From an uncultured Shimia sp. (GTDB lineage Bacteria > Pseudomonadota > Alphaproteobacteria > Rhodobacterales > Rhodobacteraceae): a DNA stretch of 60,068 bases. Shown here one piece after another: positions 8,416 to 17,267 of this stretch. The first letter of the stretch is position 1. Every line of letters starts with the position of its first letter. The position numbers and the translations under genes are program-made. Under the pieces are notes generated by a model that made no database searches, had not been told where the DNA came from, and saw nothing but the letters and a program-made list of their open reading frames with translations. The stretch spans positions 1-60,068 of the forward strand of contig CALCOY010000118.1 of the NCBI GenBank assembly GCA_937897325.1, written 5' to 3'.

Positions 8416-9609
8416 TTGCCGTTGAATCACAAGCCTTTTGAACGAGGCGCAAATCCGCTTGCGACCGCAAAGCGGATTAATCCTGTCCTGCTCACAGCGC
8501 AGGTGGATCATGACGCAAGCGATCCGGTCGGCGCCCTGCAAGAGAGGTTGGCCTTCGAGACGCTTGCGTTGTTAATGCTGTTCGTTTCACCGGATGCTGA
8601 TTTCGCCGATGCTGTTGCCCGCGCGGAAGCGCTTTACCCCAGCACAGATGTGATCGCCTGCACCACCGCAGGCGAGATCGGAACGGGCGGCTACAAGGAA
8701 GGCACGATCGTCGCTGTGGGGTTCCCGGCAGATCATTTCGCCACACATACGGTCCTGATTGAAGATCTGGAAACCATTGCACCGCAAGATGTAATAGACT
8801 GTGTCGTGCAGCAAGGTGTGGCGATGCGCGCAAGCGGGTCCGATTTCGAGAACGCCTTCGCCTTTCTGGCAGTCGATGGCCTGTCACTGAAAGAGGACAT
8901 ACTGACCGCAGCGATCGCTGCCGGGTTGGGTGACGTGCCGCTTTTCGGAGGCTCGGCTGGCGATGGCACCACATTCCAGCAAACGCTGCTGGCTCTCAAT
9001 GGCAGCATTCACCGCAATGCCGCGGCCCTCACACTGATCCGGAGCGACCATGAAATCCATGTCTTCAGCTTGAATCATTTGGTCCCGACAGAAAAGCAGA
9101 TGGTCGTAACCGAGGCTGACCCGGACAGGCGTATCGTAAAGGAAATCAACGCCGAACCAGCGGCACGCGAATATGCCAGGATCGTCGGCAAGGACCCTGA
9201 GCAGCTTGACCAGTTCACCTTTGCGTCTCACCCCGTCGCGGTTCGAATTGGTGACACTCATCACGTGCGAGCCATCCAACAGGTCAACCCGGATGGGGAA
9301 CTGGTGTTTTTCTCTGCTATCGACGAAGGCATGGTGCTTACCGTAGCCGACCCTGCGAACATGGCTCAACATCTTGAGACAGAGCTCGAGCGTCTGTCAG
9401 CAACGCGAGAACCCGGCGCAATCCTTGGATGTGATTGCATCCTCCGCCGCATCGAGGCCGAGCAGAAACAGATGACCCAGGACGTCTCGGCCGTTTTGAA
9501 CAGGCACAAGGTGATCGGCTTTTCCACCTATGGCGAACAGATCGGACCGCTGCATGTCAACCACACCATGACCGGTGTCGCCATCTACCCAAATCGAGAT
9601 AAGGGTTAG
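8416..9609 (+). CDS. FIST-domain sensor protein, NosP-like
   Basis: A 397-residue soluble protein with FIST N and FIST C domains. Typical motifs are ACTTAGEIGTGGYKEGTIVA in the N domain, LFGGSAGDG in the middle and FSTYGEQIGPLHVNHTMTGV near the C-terminus. FIST proteins sense small ligands. In Pseudomonas aeruginosa the FIST protein NosP binds NO via haem and controls the adjacent kinase NahK; here a similar hybrid kinase follows after 6 bp, so NosP-type partnership is likely. Haem binding cannot be confirmed from sequence. The start is a TTG with AGGGAGG upstream; no suitable ATG exists nearby. Confidence 0.85.
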   Translation: MPLNHKPFERGANPLATAKRINPVLLTAQVDHDASDPVGALQERLAFETLALLMLFVSPDADFADAVARAEALYPSTDVIACTTAGEIGTGGYKEGTIVAVGFPADHFATHTVLIEDLETIAPQDVIDCVVQQGVAMRASGSDFENAFAFLAVDGLSLKEDILTAAIAAGLGDVPLFGGSAGDGTTFQQTLLALNGSIHRNAAALTLIRSDHEIHVFSLNHLVPTEKQMVVTEADPDRRIVKEINAEPAAREYARIVGKDPEQLDQFTFASHPVAVRIGDTHHVRAIQQVNPDGELVFFSAIDEGMVLTVADPANMAQHLETELERLSATREPGAILGCDCILRRIEAEQKQMTQDVSAVLNRHKVIGFSTYGEQIGPLHVNHTMTGVAIYPNRDKG

Positions 9610-9615
9610 CCGGGC

Positions 9616-11817
9616 ATGCTGTCTATCAATCCGAACGACAGTCTTCAGCGGCAAAACGCCAAGCTGATGCGGATCACCAATTCGCTGATGCGCCGGGTCG
9701 AGCAGGCCAGCGAAGCCTCGGGCGTGGCATATGCGCAATTCGAACGGGCGGCGATGCTGGATGCGCAGGTGCGCGAACGCACGCATGATCTGGAACGCAC
9801 GCTGGATCTGCTACAGGATTCGAACGCCCGACTGGAAGAGGCGAATCTTGCCACCGAAACAGCCCGGCTCAACCTCAGTGAAGCGATCGAGACAATCTCC
9901 GAAGGCTTTGCGCTTTTTAGTTCGGATGACAGTCTGATCCTGTCCAACAGCCGCTTTTGCCGGAACCTGCCGGATGTGGCCTCAAAACTGCATGAAGGGC
10001 TTGGATTCGCGGAATATGTACGGTTGGTGTCGCAAAGCGTACATCTCGCCTTGCCGGATCACGAAACCTCGGACCAATGGACCAAGCAACGACTGAAGCG
10101 GCATCGCGATGATCACGTGGTCTTCAATGTCAGCCTGTCCGCCGATCGCTGGCTACAAGTCAGCGAACACCGAACGGCACGGGGCGGCACGGTTATCCTG
10201 CAAACTGATGTGACAGACATCATCAGAATGGAGCGGCAGGAACGCGACAAGATGCGCGATCGGCAGGCGCAGATCTTCCGGGCGACGCTGGACCATCTGA
10301 ACCAGGGTGTTTGCATCTTCGATTCCGATCAAAAGCTGATCGGCTGGAACAAGAAGATGAACCGGCTGCTGGATCTTCCTGCACAAGAGGCCGTGCTCGG
10401 CCTGAAATTTGATCTGCTGTTTGATGGCATCCATGATCAGGTGGATTTCGCCCCAGGCTACAGCCACGCACAGCTTTTGACATGGGCGCAGTCCGGATCG
10501 GGACGTTTGCCGATCGCTTTTGAGATCCTGCGCGGAAGTTCGAAAACCCTCAGCGTCTTCGGCCAGGAGATGCCCGACGGTGGCTTTGTGATCAGCCTGA
10601 CGGATGTGACCGCTGAGCGTCAAGCGGCAGCGGCGCTGTTTGAGATGAACGAACAGCTTGAGCGCCGGGTCGAGGAACGCACGACCGAACTTGGCATAGC
10701 CTTGGCCGAGGCCGAGCGCGCCAATGCGTCAAAGTCCCGTTTCGTTGCAGCGGCAAGTCATGATCTGCTGCAACCGCTCTCTGCCGCCAAGCTTTTCATC
10801 TCGTCCCTTGGCGAGCGCCTGCGGGATAACGATGGAGCGGATATCGTCGAAAAGGCCGAAAGTGCGCTATCAAGTGCCGAAGAGATCATCGAAGCCTTGC
10901 TCGATATCTCGAAACTGGATGCGGGCAAGGCCATCTTCAACATCAAGCCCGTGCGACTTGAGGCGATCCTGCGGCCCTTGCGCACGGAACTTGAACCGCT
11001 GGCAGCCGCGAAAGGGCTTGATCTTCGCGTGATCGCCTCAGACCTCGTGGTGCACAGCGATCCGGGCTACCTGCGCCGAATCGTGCAGAACCTTATCAGC
11101 AACGCGATCCGCTACACCGACAACGGAAAGATCCTAGTGGGCATTCGGCGCAATGGTGGTTCTGCCCGGATCGAGGTTTGGGACACGGGTCATGGTATTG
11201 CGCAGGATGATCAGGCGACCATCTTTCAGGAATTCAAACGCTTGGGCCCCACCCGTCCGCAGGAAGGCCTTGGGCTTGGTCTCGCCATCGTGGAACGGGC
11301 CTGCAACGGGCTTGGCCATCCGCTCAGCCTTTGGTCAGAACCCGGAACGGGCAGTTGTTTCTCACTAAATGTGCCCATTGCCGACGATGTTCAGGACATT
11401 GCTTTGACAGCCTTACGGGAGCCTGGATCGCTGGCCAAACCGGAAGCCGGGCTTTTGGTTCTGCTGGTGGAAAACGACACCACGCTCGCCAATGCGATCT
11501 CGATCATGCTCGAAAGCTGGGGGGTCGATGTGATCCATGCCCAGAGCGGGGAAGAAGCGCTGGCCATTTTGTCCGAGATTGATCTGCGACCCGATGCCAT
11601 GCTGCTGGACTACCAGCTTGGCAACGGGATTAACGGCGTAGATCTTTATGGCGAGATTGAGCTGCATTTCGGCGCCATCCCGACCAGAATCATCTCGGCC
11701 GATCGCAAGCGGACCATTCGCCAGATGTGTGCAGCAGCAGGACTTGAGATCATCAACAAGCCAATCGACCGGCACAAACTGAACGAATTTCTCGCTCAAG
11801 TTGATGTTTCAGGCTAG
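9616..11817 (+). CDS. PAS-domain hybrid histidine kinase, NahK/ErcS'-like
   Basis: A 733-residue cytoplasmic kinase with no clear membrane span. It has an N-terminal coiled coil (about residues 5-90), two PAS-like domains (about 90-205 and 215-340), a second coiled coil, the HisKA box AASHDLLQPLSAAKLF with phospho-acceptor H382, an ATPase domain (N-box LRRIVQNLISNAIRYTD, G-boxes DTGHGIAQDD and GLGLGLAIVERACNGLG) and a C-terminal receiver with D665 in MLLDYQLGNG. This layout matches P. aeruginosa NahK/ErcS', which works with a FIST protein and a LuxR regulator. The FIST gene ends 6 bp upstream, so the pair is co-transcribed. A phosphorelay to the regulator at 7685-8386 is inferred. Confidence 0.9.
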   Translation: MLSINPNDSLQRQNAKLMRITNSLMRRVEQASEASGVAYAQFERAAMLDAQVRERTHDLERTLDLLQDSNARLEEANLATETARLNLSEAIETISEGFALFSSDDSLILSNSRFCRNLPDVASKLHEGLGFAEYVRLVSQSVHLALPDHETSDQWTKQRLKRHRDDHVVFNVSLSADRWLQVSEHRTARGGTVILQTDVTDIIRMERQERDKMRDRQAQIFRATLDHLNQGVCIFDSDQKLIGWNKKMNRLLDLPAQEAVLGLKFDLLFDGIHDQVDFAPGYSHAQLLTWAQSGSGRLPIAFEILRGSSKTLSVFGQEMPDGGFVISLTDVTAERQAAAALFEMNEQLERRVEERTTELGIALAEAERANASKSRFVAAASHDLLQPLSAAKLFISSLGERLRDNDGADIVEKAESALSSAEEIIEALLDISKLDAGKAIFNIKPVRLEAILRPLRTELEPLAAAKGLDLRVIASDLVVHSDPGYLRRIVQNLISNAIRYTDNGKILVGIRRNGGSARIEVWDTGHGIAQDDQATIFQEFKRLGPTRPQEGLGLGLAIVERACNGLGHPLSLWSEPGTGSCFSLNVPIADDVQDIALTALREPGSLAKPEAGLLVLLVENDTTLANAISIMLESWGVDVIHAQSGEEALAILSEIDLRPDAMLLDYQLGNGINGVDLYGEIELHFGAIPTRIISADRKRTIRQMCAAAGLEIINKPIDRHKLNEFLAQVDVSG

Positions 11818-11901
11818 TGTGGCGCAAAATTGTGCTTTGGTCCTATGTTCAGAACGGCCATCGCCCCCTAACTTAGCATAGTGAATGGAGGAGCTTTGAA
11901 T

Positions 11902-12009
11902 ATGGCCTGGAAGAAACCAACCGCCACGGAAATCAAGTGCGGCATGGAAATCAACATGTACGGCCCCGGTGAGGATGATGAGCGCGGCGCCGAGCGCGAC
12001 GTGATCTAA
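11902..12009 (+). CDS. pqqA: PQQ precursor peptide PqqA
   Basis: The 35-residue ribosomal precursor starts MAWKKPTATEIKCGMEINMY. E16 and Y20 have the obligatory Glu-x-x-x-Tyr spacing; the two side chains are cross-linked by PqqE and become PQQ. A GGAGGAGC site precedes the ATG. The tail after the tyrosine (GPGEDDERGAERDVI) is longer and more acidic than in classical 23-24-residue PqqA peptides. It is the first gene of pqqABCDE, 15 bp before pqqB. It is short but unambiguous from motif and position. Confidence 0.95.
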   Translation: MAWKKPTATEIKCGMEINMYGPGEDDERGAERDVI

Positions 12010-12024
12010 GCCAAGCAGTCACGC

Positions 12025-12912
12025 ATGAAAATCGTTGTTCTGGGGGCAGCTGCCGGTGGGGGGCTGCCACAGTGGAATTGCGGTTGCCAAAATTGCGAGA
12101 TGGCCCGACACGGTCAATTGCCGCGGATGACCCAATCGTCCGTGGCTGTTTCTGTGACTGGTGCACGCTGGGCCGTGCTGAACGCATCGCCGGACATTCG
12201 CCAGCAGCTCGATGTAGTCACAGTTATGCATCCCGGCGCGTTGCGTGGCACACCGATCCAAAGCGTGGTGCTGACCAACGGCGACATTGATCATGTGGCA
12301 GGCCTACTCACCCTGCGAGAGAAAACGCCCTTTACCGTATACGCCACCTCGGATGGGCTTGATCTTCTGGCGCAGAACCCTGTCTTCGGCGTTCTTGACG
12401 CGGAACTGGTCGCTCGCAGGCCGATTGCCCTTGACACAGTATTTGAGCCGATTGACGGCTTGCATGTCACCCCGTTCGCAGTACCCGGAAAGGTGCCGTT
12501 GTTCATGGAAGACGACGATCTGGACCTGCAAGCCATGGGAGAGCAAACGGTAGGGCTAAAGCTGCAAACGGCTGAAAAGACGGCGTATTACATACCGGGC
12601 TGCGCGACAGTGCCTGATTGGCTGCGGCACCAGCTAAGCGACGGAGACATGATCCTGTTTGACGGAACTGTCTGGGAGAATGACGAGATGCAACAAACGG
12701 GTACAGGCCAAAAGACGGGGGCCAGGATGGGCCACATCGCGATGGCCGGGGCTGACGGAAGCCTTGCGCGGCTGGCACATCTTGAGGGACGCAAGGTCTA
12801 TATCCACATCAACAACACCAACCCCGTTTTGAGGCCGGACAGCCCCGAGCGGGCCGAAGTCGAATCCGCCGGCTGGATTATCGCGCAGGACGGCATGGAG
12901 TTGACCCCATGA
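12025..12912 (+). CDS. pqqB: PQQ biosynthesis protein PqqB, metallo-beta-lactamase fold
   Basis: A 295-residue protein of the metallo-beta-lactamase superfamily. It begins MKIVVLGAAAGGGLPQWNCG with the family cysteine cluster NCGCQNCEMAR, followed by the family's replacement for the beta-lactamase metal motif (LTNGDIDHVAGLLTLRE) and GHIAMAG near the C-terminus. PqqB hydroxylates the tyrosine ring of the PqqA-derived dipeptide during PQQ synthesis. It overlaps pqqC by 4 bp (ATGA), so the two are translationally coupled. Length is typical of the family (about 300). Confidence 0.96.
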   Translation: MKIVVLGAAAGGGLPQWNCGCQNCEMARHGQLPRMTQSSVAVSVTGARWAVLNASPDIRQQLDVVTVMHPGALRGTPIQSVVLTNGDIDHVAGLLTLREKTPFTVYATSDGLDLLAQNPVFGVLDAELVARRPIALDTVFEPIDGLHVTPFAVPGKVPLFMEDDDLDLQAMGEQTVGLKLQTAEKTAYYIPGCATVPDWLRHQLSDGDMILFDGTVWENDEMQQTGTGQKTGARMGHIAMAGADGSLARLAHLEGRKVYIHINNTNPVLRPDSPERAEVESAGWIIAQDGMELTP

Positions 12913-13643
12913 ATGACCAATCCCCCGGTTTTGAGGCCCGCTTGCGTCAGATCGGGGCAGAGCGGTATCATGACAAGCACCCTTTTCATCAGCTCCTGCA
13001 TTCCGGCGGTTGCACTCTCGATCAGGTGCGAGCTTGGGTGGTGAATCGCTACTATTACCAAAGCCGCATCCCGATGAAGGATGCCGCTTTCATGTCCAGG
13101 GTCGAAGATCCGAACCTGCGCCGGATTTGGCGGTCGCGGATCGAGGATCACGATGGCCGGGCTGAAGGTGAAGGCGGCATTGCGCGCTGGTTGAAGCTGG
13201 CTGAAGGTGTGGGGCTGGATCCAGACTATGTTTCGTCCGCGCAGGGTGTCCTGCCAGCAACACGCTTTGCTGTGGACGCCTATGTGCGTTTTGTGCGCGA
13301 ACAGCCGCTGCTCCCGGCCGTGGCGTCTTCATTGACCGAGCTTTTTGCACCCCAGATCCACGAACAGCGGATAGCGGGGCTGTTGGCCAATTACGACTTC
13401 GCCAACGATCAAACGATTTCCTACTTCAAACAGCGACTGAATGAGGCGCCCAAAGACGTGGCGTTCGGCCTGCAATGGGTTCTCGACAATGCGGTCACTC
13501 AGTCTGATCAGGACGCGGCGGCGGCCGCCCTGACCTTCAAGACCGAAGTGCTGTGGGCTCAGCTTGACGCGCTCTACTCAGCTTATGTCGCACCAGGTCG
13601 GATCCCGCCCGGCGGCTGGCAGCCACACGAGGGGCTCTTGTGA
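12909..13643 (+). CDS. pqqC: pyrroloquinoline-quinone synthase PqqC
   Basis: The 244-residue all-helical oxidase catalyses the final ring closure and eight-electron oxidation that gives PQQ. Conserved active-site stretches are visible: HPFHQLLHSGGCTLDQVRAW, NRYYYQSRIPMKDAAF, the IEDHDG segment and the C-terminal LWAQLDALYSAY. Length is close to the usual 250. It starts within the end of pqqB and itself overlaps pqqD by 4 bp. Nothing is missing that would suggest loss of function. Confidence 0.96.
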   Translation: MNDQSPGFEARLRQIGAERYHDKHPFHQLLHSGGCTLDQVRAWVVNRYYYQSRIPMKDAAFMSRVEDPNLRRIWRSRIEDHDGRAEGEGGIARWLKLAEGVGLDPDYVSSAQGVLPATRFAVDAYVRFVREQPLLPAVASSLTELFAPQIHEQRIAGLLANYDFANDQTISYFKQRLNEAPKDVAFGLQWVLDNAVTQSDQDAAAAALTFKTEVLWAQLDALYSAYVAPGRIPPGGWQPHEGLL

Positions 13644-13918
13644 CGCCCGCTTCCATCCCTGCCCTTCCCCGCGGCGTACGCACGCATTTCGACAGGGTGC
13701 GGGGTCTACCAGTTCTGCTAGGGCCAGAGCGCGTGCTGATGCTGGATCAAATCGGACGGGCCGTACTGGCAGAACTGGATGGCGTGTCGAATGTGCGGGC
13801 GATCTCAGAGCGGCTCGCCGATAAGTACGAAGCGCCAGTGGCCGAGATCGAAGGCGACGTGCTGGAATATCTTCAAGACCTTGCCGAAAAACGACTGGTA
13901 GATGCGCGGGATGGCTGA
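13640..13918 (+). CDS. pqqD: PqqA-binding chaperone PqqD
   Basis: The 92-residue protein is the RiPP recognition element that binds PqqA and presents it to PqqE. The conserved stretches GPERVLMLDQIGRAVLAELD and VAEIEGDVLEYLQDLAEKRL form the winged-helix-like fold. It overlaps pqqC at the start and pqqE at the end, in keeping with the PqqD-PqqE complex (some species fuse the two). Length is normal. Confidence 0.94.
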   Translation: MTPASIPALPRGVRTHFDRVRGLPVLLGPERVLMLDQIGRAVLAELDGVSNVRAISERLADKYEAPVAEIEGDVLEYLQDLAEKRLVDARDG

Positions 13919-14990
13919 TTTGCCCCTTGCAATGCTGGCAGAGCTTACCCATCGCTGTCCGCTGGCCTGTCCCTATTGTTCAAACCCGCTGGAACTCAGC
14001 GCGAAGGAAGCTGAGCTTTCGACCGAAGACTGGGTACGGATTTTCGGGCAAGCCGCCGATTTGGGCGTCCTGCAACTGCACCTGTCAGGGGGGGAGCCCG
14101 CATCCCGCCGCGATCTTCTCGACCTGGTCATAGCGGCACGCGAGGCGGGGCTTTATACCAATCTCATCACATCGGGCATCGGGCTGACGCCAAAACGGCT
14201 TGAGGCGCTGGATGAAGCGGGACTTGATCATATTCAACTTTCCGTTCAAGGCGTTACGGCCAGAATGGCCGATCATATCGGTGGCTATAAAGGCGGCTTT
14301 GATCGCAAGATGCACGTGGCCGATCACATCGCCCGCATCGGATTTCCCCTGACTCTGAACGCGGTGATGCATCGGCAAAACCTGGAAGATCTGCCCGCAA
14401 CGCTGGAGATGGCCGTGCGTCTGGGCGCGCGACGGATCGAAGTGGCGTGTGTGCAGTTTCAGGGCTGGGCGCTCAGAAACAGGTCCGCCCTGCAGCCAAC
14501 ACGGGATCAGGTTGATCAGGCGAAGGAAGTAATTCGGGACGCCATCAGCACTTACCGGGGCCAGCTTGTGATCGATTTTGTGCCGCCCGACTACTACTCC
14601 GACTTTCCAAAGGCGTGCATGGGCGGCTGGGGTTCAACAGGGCTGAACGTAACGCCCGATGGGACGGTCCTGCCCTGCCACGCAGCAGAGACAATCCCGG
14701 GCCTTGTGTTTGAAAACGCAAAGGACAAGCCGCTGGCCGAAGTCTGGCACGACAGCCCTTCCTTCAACGCCTTCCGGGGAACGGATTGGATGCCTGAACT
14801 GTGTCGGACATGCGATCGAAGAGACGTGGACTTCGGGGGCTGCCGCTGCCAAGCCATGGCCATTCTGGGAGACGCAACGGCCACTGATCCCGTCTGCCGG
14901 AAGTCCCCTGGGCGCCCTTTGCTTGATGGATTGCTGGCAGAGGAAACCTTGCCCGAAGTGGCGCCGGACTTGGTGTATCGCCGGATCTAG
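13911..14990 (+). CDS. pqqE: radical SAM PqqA peptide cyclase PqqE
   Basis: A 359-residue radical SAM enzyme that links Glu and Tyr of PqqA. The [4Fe-4S] CX3CX2C motif is in THRCPLACPYCSNPLEL, and the SAM-binding LHLSGGEPASRRDL follows. The C-terminal SPASM region has the expected cysteines (CMGGWGS, VLPCHAAE, ELCRTCDRRDVDFGGCRCQA). The ATG at 13911 (MADLPLAMLAEL) matches family starts; another ATG at 13902 is possible. It overlaps pqqD. It is the last pqq gene present; pqqF/G-type protease genes are not adjacent. Confidence 0.96.
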   Translation: MADLPLAMLAELTHRCPLACPYCSNPLELSAKEAELSTEDWVRIFGQAADLGVLQLHLSGGEPASRRDLLDLVIAAREAGLYTNLITSGIGLTPKRLEALDEAGLDHIQLSVQGVTARMADHIGGYKGGFDRKMHVADHIARIGFPLTLNAVMHRQNLEDLPATLEMAVRLGARRIEVACVQFQGWALRNRSALQPTRDQVDQAKEVIRDAISTYRGQLVIDFVPPDYYSDFPKACMGGWGSTGLNVTPDGTVLPCHAAETIPGLVFENAKDKPLAEVWHDSPSFNAFRGTDWMPELCRTCDRRDVDFGGCRCQAMAILGDATATDPVCRKSPGRPLLDGLLAEETLPEVAPDLVYRRI

Positions 14991-15098
14991 GACCACCCCT
15001 ATGCTCTGCGGACAGTCGAACGGGTGGTTGGCAGAAAGCCACCCTAAGGACGCAGAGCAGTGGCTGAAAGACCAATATTGAGGCTCGCAACCTACATC

Positions 15099-15797
15099 TT
15101 AGGCCGGGTCGGATAGCGTCAGCACCACCGCAGACAGCCCCTCGATCTCGCCGGAAACCTTATCGCCCGGTTTTACAGGACCGACACCTGCAGGCGTGCC
15201 CGTAAGGATCAGATCGCCCGGTCGCAGATGGTAGTACTGCGACAGATCCGAAACTACATCCGTAACCGTATGTATCATATCTGCAAGGTAGGCGTCTTGA
15301 CGGGTGTTCCCGTTGACGCTCAGCAGAATACGTTGCGGGCCGACAAAGCCAAAAGCGGCCGCGGGGGTCAGATCTCCGAAGACGGCGGAGCCTTCAACAT
15401 CCTTGCCCAGATCCCATGGACGGCGTTTCTCCTTTGCCACGCCCTGCAAATCGCGCCGTGTCATATCAAGTGCCGCGCCAAAGCCATGGATTGCCTGAGC
15501 CGCCTGATCCGCATTGGCCTGAAACACGGGTGTCCCGATGGCCATGTAAAGCTCCATCTCGTGGTGATAGTCCTGCGTGCCGGGCGGATAGGGCAGCGAG
15601 GCCCCGCTGCGCACAGCATTGGCGGGCGATTTGGTGAAATAGAAGGGTGCTTCGCGATCGACCTCGTTCCCCATCTCGGCGGCGTGGGCGGCATAATTGC
15701 GACCGACACAGAAAATACGCCCGATGGGATAAAGACCCGACCCATCCGTCATCGGAATGGCGGGGATTTCGGGCAGATCAAACAGCATCTCTGGCAT
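15099..15797 (-). CDS. fumarylacetoacetate hydrolase family protein (acylpyruvase/fumarylpyruvate hydrolase type)
   Basis: A 232-residue single-domain FAH protein. It shows the nucleotide-like start IGRIFCVGRNYAAHAAEMGN, the metal ligands in DYHHEMELYMAIG and the ending LILTGTPAGVGPVKPGDKV. These enzymes cleave C-C bonds in acylpyruvates such as fumarylpyruvate or oxaloacetate. The ATG at 15797 has AAAGG upstream and is preferred to a GTG at 15806. It is divergent from the decarboxylase at 15870 and convergent with pqqE. Substrate specificity cannot be read; a role in aromatic-acid breakdown is a family-level guess. Confidence 0.87.
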   Translation of the reverse strand: MPEMLFDLPEIPAIPMTDGSGLYPIGRIFCVGRNYAAHAAEMGNEVDREAPFYFTKSPANAVRSGASLPYPPGTQDYHHEMELYMAIGTPVFQANADQAAQAIHGFGAALDMTRRDLQGVAKEKRRPWDLGKDVEGSAVFGDLTPAAAFGFVGPQRILLSVNGNTRQDAYLADMIHTVTDVVSDLSQYYHLRPGDLILTGTPAGVGPVKPGDKVSGEIEGLSAVVLTLSDPA

Positions 15798-15869
15798 ATG
15801 CGGCACCTTTGTTTAGGGTCGGGTCAGGGATGCGACGCGCGCCCCCGCCTGTCAATCGGAGGAATACGC

Positions 15870-17267
15870 ATGGACTGGGACGATTTCGGACCTTGGGCAA
15901 AACAACTGACCGATTGGGGCGTCGACTATCGCAAGACTCTGGCCGACCGGCCGGTACGTTCGCAGGTCAAACCGGGCGAGGTTCTGGCTGCTCTGGAGGG
16001 ATCTCCTCCCGAGAGCCCCGAGACCATGAAAGCGATCATGGCCGATTTTGAACGGGTCGTGATGCCGGGCATCACGCATTGGCAGCACCCCCGGTTTTTT
16101 GCGTATTTCAACTCGAACGCCGCACCCGCCTCGGTCCTCGCGGAGTTTCTGGTAAGCGTGATCGCCCCGCAATGCATGCTCTGGCAGACCTCTCCCGCCG
16201 CGACCGAGATGGAAACGCGGATGATGGAATGGTTGATCAAGGCGGTTGGGCTACCGGATGACTTTCAAGGTGTCATCCAAGACAGCGCCTCATCGGCCAC
16301 TTTGGCGGCAGTGTTGGTCATGCGCGAGCGTGCGCTGGAATGGCGCGGCAACATCGACGGACTAACGGGGCAGCCGGTCCTGCGGATATACTGCTCGGAT
16401 CAGGTACATTCGTCGATCGACCGGGCGATTTGGGTGGCGGGGATCGGGCAGGACAACCTTGTAAAGATCCGCACCACTGGCGATCTGCGCAGCATGGATC
16501 CGCTGGATCTGGAGCAGGCCATCGCAGAGGACAAGATGGCAGGCAGGATCCCGGCAGGTGTCATTGCGGCAACAGGCGCGACAGGCATGGGCGCCAGCGA
16601 CGATCTGGAAGCCGTGGCGGCGGTGGCGGAAGAGCATGGGCTTTACAGCCATCTCGACGCGGCATGGGCTGGGACAGCGATGATCTGCCCGGAGTTTCGG
16701 GATCTGTGGCGTGGGGCAGACCAGTTCGATAGCATCGTCTTCAATCCGCACAAATGGATGGGCGCTCAGTTCGATTGCGCGGCGCATTTCCTGCGTGACC
16801 CGGATCTGTTGCGCCAAACCCTTGCGATCCGCCCGGAATATCTGAGGACGCATGGGCAGGAAGTCACGGATTATTCGGAATGGTCAATTCCCTTGGGTCG
16901 GCGTTTCCGCGCGCTGAAGCTGTGGTTCCTGATCCGAACCTATGGGATGGAAGGCTTGCGCGCGCGCATTCGGAGCCACGTGCGCTGGAGCCAGGAGCTG
17001 TGCGAACGCTTGCGCAAAAAGGAAGGATTCGAGATCGTCACAGAGCCGATCCTGTCACTCTGGACCTTTCGGCATGAGGGTGATGACGATCACCAGCAGA
17101 CCCTGGTCGACGCGATCAACTCAGACGGGCGGATCTACCTAACACAGACGCTGGTAGATGGGCGAAAAGTCATCCGGTTTCAGGCCGGATCATTCGATTG
17201 CACGGAAGCTGATTTCGAAGTGGCATACGAAACAATAGTCGAAATCGCAGGGGACCTGCATAGCTAA
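15870..17267 (+). CDS. PLP-dependent amino-acid decarboxylase, DDC family
   Basis: A 465-residue group II decarboxylase resembling aromatic-L-amino-acid or tyrosine decarboxylases. It has the N-terminal HWQHPRFFAYFNSNAAPASV, the PLP-holding aspartate in SHLDAAWAG and the Schiff-base lysine in FNPHKWMGAQFDCA. The start at 15870 is set by GGAGGAAT just upstream; an open frame extends far 5' (to 15228) only because it is antisense to the FAH gene. It is a lone gene divergent from the FAH hydrolase. The product is probably an aromatic amine, but the exact substrate is unknown. Confidence 0.88.
   Translation: MDWDDFGPWAKQLTDWGVDYRKTLADRPVRSQVKPGEVLAALEGSPPESPETMKAIMADFERVVMPGITHWQHPRFFAYFNSNAAPASVLAEFLVSVIAPQCMLWQTSPAATEMETRMMEWLIKAVGLPDDFQGVIQDSASSATLAAVLVMRERALEWRGNIDGLTGQPVLRIYCSDQVHSSIDRAIWVAGIGQDNLVKIRTTGDLRSMDPLDLEQAIAEDKMAGRIPAGVIAATGATGMGASDDLEAVAAVAEEHGLYSHLDAAWAGTAMICPEFRDLWRGADQFDSIVFNPHKWMGAQFDCAAHFLRDPDLLRQTLAIRPEYLRTHGQEVTDYSEWSIPLGRRFRALKLWFLIRTYGMEGLRARIRSHVRWSQELCERLRKKEGFEIVTEPILSLWTFRHEGDDDHQQTLVDAINSDGRIYLTQTLVDGRKVIRFQAGSFDCTEADFEVAYETIVEIAGDLHS

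Noticed and set aside
15022-15044. Hairpin-like sequence after pqqE as a terminator
   Set aside because: The stem is interrupted and no T-run follows. It is too weak to list.
15001-15081. 26-codon frame after pqqE
   Set aside because: It has an ATG but no RBS, no hydrophobic or otherwise distinctive pattern, and lies in the short pqqE/FAH convergent gap.
15228-15869. Upstream extension of the PLP decarboxylase frame
   Set aside because: The extension is antisense to the FAH-family gene and lacks family similarity. The ATG at 15870 has a clear GGAGGA site.
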